DNA of 64,000 bases from Clostridiales bacterium (lineage in GTDB: Bacteria > Bacillota > Clostridia > Lachnospirales > Lachnospiraceae). The stretch's first letter is position 1, and every line of letters starts with the position of its first letter. The translations under genes and the position numbers were made by a program. Positions 1 through 6,857 of the stretch are shown in pieces. The stretch is taken from positions 1-64,000 of the forward strand of contig JAMPHY010000007.1 in the NCBI GenBank assembly GCA_023663185.1, written 5' to 3'. The notes under the pieces were generated by a model. It ran no database searches. It saw only the letters and a program-made list of their open reading frames with translations, and had not been told where the DNA came from.

Positions 1-244
1 AAGAGGCTTGTTTTCTGCAATATTAGTGCGAATTATTTTTTCCTTTCAGGGCTGATTTTCAGATATATCAAATTAATTTCTGTAAAATTTTTATTAGAAT
101 ATTTATGGCATAATAAACGAGTGGAATTAATAGTGGAGAAAATATTCAAAATATGATAAAATATTTTTTGTGATTTGGATGTGCCATTTAAAGTAAATTA
201 AGTTAACTGGAGTAATCTTATATAAAAGTTAAGAGGTGAAGAAA

Positions 245-1159
245 ATGTTGAATTTATTCGATGATGTAGATTTTGAGCATTTAAATTCAGATGATGCCAT
301 GGTGGTTTTTGGAGATTGTATTTCTGTATTAAGTAAGATGAGAGAGAAATCGGTAGATATGATATTTGCAGACCCCCCATATAATTTGGGAAAGGATTTT
401 GGAAATGATAGTGATAGTTGGAGTGATAGAAAAAAATATTTGAAATGGTGCTATCAATGGATAGATGAGTGTTTTAGAGTATTAAAAGATGATGGGACTT
501 TTTATATAATGAATTCTACTCAGAATATACCATATATATCTGTGTATTTGCAGGAAAACTATTGTGTGGTAAATGATATTGTATGGGCATATGATAGTTC
601 TGGCATGCAATCAAAAAAGAAATTTGGTTCATTATATGAGCCTATAATTATGGCAACAAAGAGCGAAAAGGCGAAATATACATTTAATTACGAGGATATT
701 CTTGTTGAAGCTAAAACAGGTGCTGAGAGAGGTTTAATTGATTATCGTAAAAATCCACCGCAGCCTTATAATACACAAAAAGTCCCAGGTAATGTGTGGG
801 AATTTCCGAGAGTAAGGTACAAGATGGAAGAGTATGAAAATCATCCCTCTCAAAAACCAACTATTTTATTAGAGCGAATAGTTAAAGCATCCAGTAACGA
901 AGGTGAGATAGTTCTTGACCCGTTTGCAGGGACCTTTTCCACTTGTGCGGTTGCTCATAGTTTGGGAAGAAAAACGATAGGCATAGATATCAATAAGGAA
1001 TATTTTAAAATAGGTATTCGCAGAACAAAAATTGCTGACGAATATGATGGCGAAAAACTAATGCCGGACAAAAGTAGAAAAACAAAAAACAAATCAAAAA
1101 AATCTAGACAAACTGAATCAGACGAAGCGTTATCTGGTCAAATGGTTTTGAATTGGTAG
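245..1159 (+). CDS. DNA methyltransferase, N4-cytosine/N6-adenine, type II R-M
   Basis: This is an S-adenosylmethionine-dependent methyltransferase that modifies the exocyclic amino group of adenine or cytosine and protects host DNA. The catalytic motif IV, ADPPYNLG, lies at residues 42-49. The SAM-binding motif I, DPFAGT, comes late at about residues 225-230, so the order is that of the beta class. The C-terminus is a lysine-rich tail. I chose the ATG at 245 because AGAGGTG at 232-238 is a ribosome site for it and overlaps the upstream GTG at 236. The stop lies 11 bp before the next gene, a probable restriction enzyme, which implies a cotranscribed restriction-modification pair. The target sequence cannot be read from the protein. 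Confidence 0.93.
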   Translation: MLNLFDDVDFEHLNSDDAMVVFGDCISVLSKMREKSVDMIFADPPYNLGKDFGNDSDSWSDRKKYLKWCYQWIDECFRVLKDDGTFYIMNSTQNIPYISVYLQENYCVVNDIVWAYDSSGMQSKKKFGSLYEPIIMATKSEKAKYTFNYEDILVEAKTGAERGLIDYRKNPPQPYNTQKVPGNVWEFPRVRYKMEEYENHPSQKPTILLERIVKASSNEGEIVLDPFAGTFSTCAVAHSLGRKTIGIDINKEYFKIGIRRTKIADEYDGEKLMPDKSRKTKNKSKKSRQTESDEALSGQMVLNW

Positions 1160-1170
1160 GAGTGAAATAT

Positions 1171-2250
1171 ATGGCAAAAAATCAAATGTTGGATTTCGTG
1201 GTATCAATAATGAATGAAGAATATAATATGGAAGGTAAAAATGTTTTTCAGGAGTCTTTGCTTATTCAATATCTTAATTCAAAAATGAATGCAGTTAATG
1301 GTAATAGCAAAAGTAGAAGGAACTTTGCTAACATATATGCCATATATTCGCTGTTGGTAGCATATAAAGAAATTCAAGAAAATTCAGAAATAGAGTATGA
1401 AACTTTTAAAGGAACTAATTTTACGCATTTATGGTCTTATTGTCGTGCTATGTATGGTGGCTCTAAATTGCAAAATCATTCATTTAATAGTCGGGTGGAT
1501 AGAGAGTTTGTTAATAAATTTGGTGATGAAAATTTAATTGTTCAACAAAATGGGTTGTATAAAATCAATACAAAATATGTTGAATTACCAAGTCATAATG
1601 TATCGGATGTTGCAAGAAAAATAATAGAAAAGTATGTGGAATTAATAAAATATAAAGATGAGGAGTTAGGAAGAAGATTGAGTGAGCTTGCGAATAGCGG
1701 GGAACAGAATTTAAAACAAGGATTGAGGGACTTTGTTTCAGAAAATAGTGAAGCAAGGATTTTTGAAATTTCAAGCTATGCAATATTGCGTAATTATTAT
1801 AAAAAACAAAGTGTCTATTGGGGTTATACATTAGATTGTCTAAAAAAAGGAGAATTGCAATTATATAAGACAGGCAGAACAAATGCAAATGATGGTGGTA
1901 TTGATTTTGTGATGAAACCTTTAGGGAGATTTTTTCAAGTGACAGAGGTAAGCAACTTTGACAAATATCTTTTAGATATTGATAAGGTTGTGCATTATCC
2001 CATTACATTTGTTGTAAAAAGTAATAAAACAAAAGAAGTATTGTTTTCTGAATTGGTTGAATATGTAAAAATGAAATATGAAGATGAAGAAATTCAGAAT
2101 AAATATTTTGAAGCAGTAGAAGCGTTAATAACGATTGTTGATTTGAATGACTACATAAATCAATTGAATTTAGATGAATTAAAACAGGTTTTAAAAGATA
2201 TAGACATATATTATAAACTTGAGATGAATGAGGAAGATGAAGACGATTAG
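1171..2250 (+). CDS. Probable type II restriction endonuclease
   Basis: No family was recognised by name. The position 11 bp after a methyltransferase, the 359-residue length and a possible nuclease motif make it the likely cognate restriction enzyme. The motif is GGIDF (D245) followed by FFQVTE (Q256, T258, E259), which resembles the D...QxK core of Mrr-like PD-(D/E)XK nucleases with threonine in place of lysine. The N-terminal 240 residues are mostly helical and charged. Start: ATG at 1171 with TAGGAGTG just upstream. The alternative TTG at 1153 would overlap the methyltransferase stop and lacks a ribosome site. The gene is strongly AT-rich, which suggests horizontal acquisition of the pair. 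Confidence 0.72.
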   Translation: MAKNQMLDFVVSIMNEEYNMEGKNVFQESLLIQYLNSKMNAVNGNSKSRRNFANIYAIYSLLVAYKEIQENSEIEYETFKGTNFTHLWSYCRAMYGGSKLQNHSFNSRVDREFVNKFGDENLIVQQNGLYKINTKYVELPSHNVSDVARKIIEKYVELIKYKDEELGRRLSELANSGEQNLKQGLRDFVSENSEARIFEISSYAILRNYYKKQSVYWGYTLDCLKKGELQLYKTGRTNANDGGIDFVMKPLGRFFQVTEVSNFDKYLLDIDKVVHYPITFVVKSNKTKEVLFSELVEYVKMKYEDEEIQNKYFEAVEALITIVDLNDYINQLNLDELKQVLKDIDIYYKLEMNEEDEDD

Positions 2251-2362
2251 CATTGCTGACAATGAAATGATATTACAATTTTCTAAAGATTTATGTAATA
2301 TGTAGAATGCGGATAAAACTCTCGGATTTTACTACCAAAATCAACACATTGCACCACATAAC

Positions 2363-2624
2363 GACTTTGCGAAAAGGAGTTTGAGTGATGGGATTTTTGT
2401 ATAGATTATATTGAGTGGTAGATAGTTTATATAATAATTTGCTGTTATCCGCATTTAAAAAATATATGGAAACTTTGCACTTAGCAAGGAAAGAGGATTA
2501 AAAACAATTGATTGCTGGAACAATAATATTGTATAGTATAAAAAATGTTACTGATGTATGATATACAAAGTAAATTCGTCGCGTATGTGTAGCAAATTGA
2601 TAAAAATGAGTTATATTTTAAATG
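2363..2624. repeat. Diverged ~260 bp direct repeat, copy 1
   Basis: This gene-free stretch matches 3258-3537 along its length with scattered substitutions and small gaps. Shared blocks include GATAGTTTATAT, a 20-base identical core ATAATATTGTATAGTATAAA (starting at 2525), and TTACTGAT...TATACAA.GTAAATTCG. It ends just before the relic reading frame at 2631, as copy 2 ends just before the gene at 3559. The core looks promoter-like. I infer that an upstream regulatory region was duplicated together with a following gene. Confidence 0.7.
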
Positions 2625-2630
2625 TAGAAT

Positions 2631-2801
2631 GTGTTAAAAACTATTCGCTTTAATCTGATAAATAGCAATAATGAGTCTTACATGGAATTAATAGAAATAG
2701 CAAGTAATAATTCCGTTTGGCGAGGAATGGATTATTATAATAACAAAAAGGTTGTTTCATGGGGTTCGCCTGTGGTCATGATGAAAGCAAAAGTTAAATA
2801 A
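2631..2801 (+). pseudogene. Truncated N-terminus of a SWIM zinc-finger-like protein
   Basis: A 56-codon GTG-started frame encodes a peptide containing SNNSVWRGMDYYNNKKVVSW and stops at 2801. From memory, short clostridial SWIM zinc-finger proteins begin with a similar block (SVWRGYxYYxxKKV). They then continue into a Cys-x-Cys...Cys-x-His metal site, which is missing here, so this looks like a 5' fragment. It follows repeat copy 1 and precedes the small gene at 2835. No ribosome site is obvious. The family assignment is by recalled resemblance only. Confidence 0.4.
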
Positions 2802-2834
2802 ATGGAACTTTATTATAATGAAAGGGGTATAAGA

Positions 2835-3065
2835 ATGTTCAATCAAAATCAAATATACAATATTTTTAACCAGCAGCAGATACAAGCACAATTACAGCAG
2901 ATGCAACAACAGTACCATAACCAACAAATATGGAAGGTGTCTGAGTGTGCGAAGAAGTTGGATGATTTCCTTAAAAGTGCGGAAGATATAGATGCGCAGT
3001 ATCAGCAGCTTGCCTTTTCTGAATGCTGTGCGGTATTAGGTAGACATATGCAAAGACAAATATGA
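2835..3065 (+). CDS. Small glutamine-rich protein, unknown function
   Basis: This encodes a 76-residue protein. The first 35 residues are almost all Q, N, I, Y and F (MFNQNQIYNIFNQQQIQAQL), then a helical, acidic segment with two cysteines (ECC) follows. The ATG at 2835 is chosen because AAAGGGG at 2821-2827 is a proper ribosome site; an in-frame ATG at 2802 has none. It lies between the two copies of the ~260 bp repeat in an island of probable transferred genes. No family is recognised, and the low-complexity Q/N start suggests a coiled-coil or interaction segment. Confidence 0.6.
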   Translation: MFNQNQIYNIFNQQQIQAQLQQMQQQYHNQQIWKVSECAKKLDDFLKSAEDIDAQYQQLAFSECCAVLGRHMQRQI

Positions 3066-3118
3066 ATTGGCTACACGTGTGTAGCTAATTGTGGCATTAA
3101 GAAGCAAGTACTGAAAAG

Positions 3119-3140
3119 TTGCGACATGTCGCAATTTTTT
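3119..3140 (+). terminator. Probable rho-independent terminator
   Basis: TTGCGA-CATG-TCGCAA forms a 6-bp stem with a four-base loop and is followed by TTTTTT. It lies 54 bp after the stop of the small glutamine-rich gene. The stem is short, so termination may be weak. Confidence 0.5.
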
Positions 3141-3257
3141 GAAAAAGATATGTATGGGTACAATTTGGGTACACCAGCTTTGAAAACATATAAACAACAA
3201 ACGAAACCGCATCAAAATGATACGATTTCGTAAGAAAAAGCAGTGAAAAACAGGACT

Positions 3258-3537
3258 TGCAACGAACCGAAAAAAGAGTTCGAGTGATTGTTTTTGTATA
3301 GATTATTTTGAAGAGTAGATAGTTTATATGATAATCGGCAGTTATTCATATTATTTGTATTTTGATGAAATACATTGGATTTTGTAGTCAACAAGAAAAT
3401 AGCATTAAAATTAATTATTTGTTGGAACTGAAACAATAATATTGTATAGTATAAAGACATGTTACTGATATACAATATACAAGTAAATTCGGCATACACA
3501 TGTAGTGAATTGGAGAAAGTGGGCCACGTTTTAAATG
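3258..3537. repeat. Diverged ~260 bp direct repeat, copy 2
   Basis: This is the second copy of the segment at 2363-2624, with the shared core at about 3436-3455. It fills the gene-free interval 3066-3558 together with the terminator and ends 22 bp before the GTG start at 3559, so it is probably the upstream region of that gene. Differences between the copies are spread evenly, which points to an old duplication. Confidence 0.7.
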
Positions 3538-3558
3538 TTTAGGCGGAGGGAACGAAAA

Positions 3559-3876
3559 GTGATTGAACCTTCAAAAAGTGATTGGAAACTATATAGGGAG
3601 AAAGTCGGCGAGTGGCAGGAACATTATATGGAGAATTTGATAAAGGAATATTCCGACTATTTGTGTAGTGATCTTCCGGCATCTGATAAATTTTGGGAAC
3701 TGGAAAAGAGAATCAGGAGGGATAGGGAAGCACTGGGGGTATGTATTGAATTAAAAAGATCAAATATGTTTTGGGACATTGCCGGGTTGATTCAGGATGA
3801 GGTTATTTCAACGGATGATCTTGAAGAATTTAGCGATGATGTAAAAGAGGCAGTAGCATTGATTTTGAAAAGATGA
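3559..3876 (+). CDS. Conserved small helical protein, unknown function
   Basis: This encodes a 105-residue charged protein starting (M)IEPSKSDWKLYREKVGEW. I recall similar clostridial proteins of about this size that start with an SDWK-LYREK segment and end in a DLxEFSD...LI.ER helix; their function is not established. The GTG at 3559 is chosen because GGAGGG at 3545-3550 is a strong site with 8-base spacing. The ATG at 3535 would place that site inside the gene. There are no membrane segments and no catalytic motif. It precedes another small acidic gene and the primase-helicase gene, and may be transcribed with them. Confidence 0.7.
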   Translation: MIEPSKSDWKLYREKVGEWQEHYMENLIKEYSDYLCSDLPASDKFWELEKRIRRDREALGVCIELKRSNMFWDIAGLIQDEVISTDDLEEFSDDVKEAVALILKR

Positions 3877-3904
3877 AAGTAGTTCAAATGAAGTAACATA
3901 TGAT

Positions 3905-4186
3905 ATGAAACAATATGAGTTTATGGAGGGAGTTTATGAAGCAGTGGGTAAGCCATATGAAATTTATTTTTCATTTGGGATAATGTATGGAATTGTTTAT
4001 GCAGAGAAAGAAGATGCATACGAAAGACGCGAATATATGAAGCTGGATTTAGAAGAGGAGTATCGTAATAATAAAGAGCCATCAGATGGATTTATTAATA
4101 GTTTTTCTAAGAAATATGATGTTTGCTTACCAAGTGATGTTCTATTTGATGAAGATGCCATTATGGAGAAATTGTTGAATCTTTAA
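3905..4186 (+). CDS. Small acidic hypothetical protein
   Basis: This encodes a 93-residue protein rich in E, D, Y and F, with the core YEIYFSFGIMYGIVYA at about residues 18-33 and an acidic C-terminus. No transmembrane segment or motif is recognised. The ribosome site is weak. It starts 29 bp after the preceding small gene and ends 23 bp before the primase-helicase gene, so the three probably form one transcript. The function is unknown; an accessory or regulatory role in the island is only a guess. Confidence 0.6.
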   Translation: MKQYEFMEGVYEAVGKPYEIYFSFGIMYGIVYAEKEDAYERREYMKLDLEEEYRNNKEPSDGFINSFSKKYDVCLPSDVLFDEDAIMEKLLNL

Positions 4187-4208
4187 ACCCCAAAAAAGCG
4201 AGGTCCTC

Positions 4209-6638
4209 ATGAACAATTGGAAAGAACATCTGATTACATATATCAAATCACTGGATGAGAATATCTCGATTGACAATGCAGAACTATTAATTCATGATGA
4301 ATTATCACGAATAAAAGAATCTTATTCTGCCAAACTGCCACAAACAAATATGCCCAATTCTCAAACAGTTAATTCCCAATCAGATAATTCCAACCAGACA
4401 GACAAAAGAATGGAAATGCCTGAACTTATCGCATTGTACAGAGACCTGTTTTATGGAAGGCAGGACGTGTTCGCAGTTCGTTGGGAAAACGAAAAGGCTG
4501 GAACGCACGGCTATGCACCAAAATGTAAAAATGAGTGGGATAGAAATGTATGTGGAAAGGCACGAAGAATAAAAGGAGCATGCAAGAACTGTGTCTATCG
4601 GGAAAATCAGGAGATAACGGATAACCTTATACAGCAGCATTTTACTGGAACCGGAAAGAATGCTTTGGTTATGGGAATATACCCATTATTAGAAGATGAG
4701 ACATGCAAATTTCTTGCAGTTGATTTTGACAAAGGAGACTGGCAGACCGAAATCTTATTAGCAAAATCGATTTTTAAAGAGTATGGGATTGATAGTTATA
4801 TAGAAAGGTCCCGTTCCGGCAATGGCGGTCACTTGTGGGTATTCTTTAGTGAAAAGATAGAAGCGCATATCGCAAGAAAGCTCGGCATAAAGGTTCTTGA
4901 AACTGCGATGAATAGAAGCGGAAATTCACAATTTGAATCTTTTGACCGTATATTTCCCAATCAGGATAATATGCCGAAGGGCGGCTATGGAAATCTGATT
5001 GCACTTCCTTTGCAGCGTCAGTCGGTAGAAAAAGAAAATAGCGTTTTTGTGGACGATGAATTTCGGATGTACGTAAGCCAGACAGCAGTGCTTCAGAGTA
5101 TTAGGAGATATAGCAGGGCAGAGATTGTCAGCGTTTTAAAAATGTTTCCAGACGTTATTCTTGAGAATGTAAATGACAGAGAAATTGAGGAAGAAGATAA
5201 AGCGCTGCCGTGGGAAAAGAAAAAGGAAGAAAAAATACCGGAAGATTTACCAGAGTGCATAAATGTGGTGCTTTATGATAAAATATACATTTCCAAATTA
5301 CAACTCCACTACTTCTTAAAGAAGAAGTTTATAGGTATGACAGTGTTTCACAATCCGGAATATTATCTGGCGCGTAATTTAAGAAAAAGCGTTCAGGATA
5401 TTCCGATGTGGATTCAATGCTTTGATGAAGACGAAGATTATCTGATGCTTCCGATTGGACTTGAAACAACTCTGAGGGAAATCTGTGAAAGCTATCATGT
5501 AAAAGTAGAATGTGTGGATAAGCGTTTTGCAGGTCAGTCGATAGATGTAATGTTTCATGGTGATTTAAGGGAAAAGCAAATGAAGGCGGTAGAAGAAATG
5601 CTGGCGGTGACGAATGGAATTTTACATGCAAATACTGCTTTTGGAAAAACCGTGGCTGCTATTGCCTTAATTGCAGAACGAAAAGTAAATACACTGATTA
5701 TTGTGGATAGGGTAAGTCTGTTGAATCAATGGTGTGAACGCCTTTCTGTGTTTTTGAATATTCCGAAAAAAGAAATCGGAGTTATTGGTGGAGGAAAGAA
5801 AAGTCCTAATGGAAAAATTGATGTAGCTGTAAGTCAAAGTTTATATAGAGATAATAAAGTGTCAGAGCTTGTCAAAGGGTATGGACAAATCATATGTGAT
5901 GAATGTCATCATGTATCAGCAGTAGGATTTGAACAAATACTTAAGTCAAGCCCCGCAAAATATAAATATGGACTGACTGCAACATTAAAACGTAAGGACG
6001 GAAAAGAAAGAATTGTGCTTATGCAGCTTGGACCTGTGTGCTATAAGGATTTGTCAAAAGTTACAAGTGATTTGGAACATAAAGTTTATGTTCAGGAAAC
6101 GGGAATTGCAGCCGACAATATGCCAGAGGAGTTCACGACGAATGAATTATATGATTATCTATACAGCAATCCGATTCGGAATATGCAGATTGTGATGGAC
6201 GTTAGAAATTGTATAGACGAGAACAGGTATCCGCTTATTCTGACGGAAAGAAAGGAACATATGGAAATGCTTGAAAAAGAACTTTCTCCGTATGTTAAAG
6301 TTTTTAAATTATATGGTGGATTAAGTAAGAAGGAAAGGGAACTGGTTATGGACGAACTACTGAATCTTTCAGAGGATTCACACAGGGTAATTATTGCAAC
6401 AAGTAAATATATAGGAGAGGGATTTGATTATCCGATTTTAGATACTTTGTTTTTAACATTACCGATTTCATGGAGCGGGCGTATAAAACAGTATGCCGGT
6501 CGTCTGCATAGAGAGTATCATGAGAAAAAAGAAGTCCGCATTTATGATTATCTTGATACAAAGATTGATTTAGCGATGAAGATGTATGGAAAGCGAAGCA
6601 AAGGCTATCGCAGTATGGGGTATGAGATAATAGAGTAA
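4209..6638 (+). CDS. AEP primase domain-SF2 helicase (TOTE conflict system type)
   Basis: This encodes an 809-residue multidomain protein. After a ~70-residue leader comes a cysteine cluster (C...C...CKNC, about residues 105-126) and an archaeo-eukaryotic primase core. The core has a DFD metal motif (D172, D174), GNGGH with H208, and an FDRIFPNQ segment near 240. The C-terminal half is a superfamily 2 helicase with Walker A AFGKT (K480), DECHH (D564), LTATLKRKDG and QYAGRLHR (Q761-R768), closest in style to XPB/UvrB-like enzymes. From memory this architecture matches the primase-helicase of TOTE conflict systems, predicted anti-invader systems. The GTCCTC-preceded ATG has GAGG as its ribosome site. 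A helicase-nuclease follows 219 bp later. Confidence 0.85.
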   Translation: MNNWKEHLITYIKSLDENISIDNAELLIHDELSRIKESYSAKLPQTNMPNSQTVNSQSDNSNQTDKRMEMPELIALYRDLFYGRQDVFAVRWENEKAGTHGYAPKCKNEWDRNVCGKARRIKGACKNCVYRENQEITDNLIQQHFTGTGKNALVMGIYPLLEDETCKFLAVDFDKGDWQTEILLAKSIFKEYGIDSYIERSRSGNGGHLWVFFSEKIEAHIARKLGIKVLETAMNRSGNSQFESFDRIFPNQDNMPKGGYGNLIALPLQRQSVEKENSVFVDDEFRMYVSQTAVLQSIRRYSRAEIVSVLKMFPDVILENVNDREIEEEDKALPWEKKKEEKIPEDLPECINVVLYDKIYISKLQLHYFLKKKFIGMTVFHNPEYYLARNLRKSVQDIPMWIQCFDEDEDYLMLPIGLETTLREICESYHVKVECVDKRFAGQSIDVMFHGDLREKQMKAVEEMLAVTNGILHANTAFGKTVAAIALIAERKVNTLIIVDRVSLLNQWCERLSVFLNIPKKEIGVIGGGKKSPNGKIDVAVSQSLYRDNKVSELVKGYGQIICDECHHVSAVGFEQILKSSPAKYKYGLTATLKRKDGKERIVLMQLGPVCYKDLSKVTSDLEHKVYVQETGIAADNMPEEFTTNELYDYLYSNPIRNMQIVMDVRNCIDENRYPLILTERKEHMEMLEKELSPYVKVFKLYGGLSKKERELVMDELLNLSEDSHRVIIATSKYIGEGFDYPILDTLFLTLPISWSGRIKQYAGRLHREYHEKKEVRIYDYLDTKIDLAMKMYGKRSKGYRSMGYEIIE

Positions 6639-6745
6639 CAGCTATTAATATTATTATAAATAATGACATATAATTACTTTTTTGCCGGATTTTATGCAAA
6701 ATTTGCTTTGGCAGTTTAATGATGATGATCTGGAAAGGTGATATA

Positions 6746-6811
6746 ATGTTTTTGTTAATAAGCGAAGGAACAGACGGGTATGCACATGTGCTTGTTGCTA
6801 CAGGCGGATAA
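6746..6811 (+). CDS. Possible 21-residue leader peptide or gene remnant
   Basis: An ATG with a good ribosome site (GGAAAGGTGA, 6732-6741) opens a 21-codon frame ending GYAHVLVATGG before TAA. It lies in the gap between the primase-helicase and SF1 helicase genes. No similarity is recognised. It could be a translated leader for the downstream gene or the remains of an older gene. Confidence 0.25.
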   Translation: MFLLISEGTDGYAHVLVATGG

Positions 6812-6857
6812 GGAATTTTAAGGGTAGCCAACGTGCAGATAAGGGATAGAGAAACAG

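Noticed and set aside
1-244. Upstream gap before the methyltransferase
   Set aside because: AT-rich with a possible -10 (TATGATAAAAT near 152-162), but no convincing -35, repeat or gene.
3145-3200. TGGGTACAATTTGGGTACA resembling integrase-adjacent attachment sequence
   Set aside because: No integrase fragment, no second copy and no tRNA in the window; the resemblance is from memory only.
3202-3230. Imperfect 13-bp inverted repeat (CGAAA...TTTCG) with T-rich sequence on the minus side
   Set aside because: It looks like a minus-strand terminator, but no minus-strand gene lies upstream of it.
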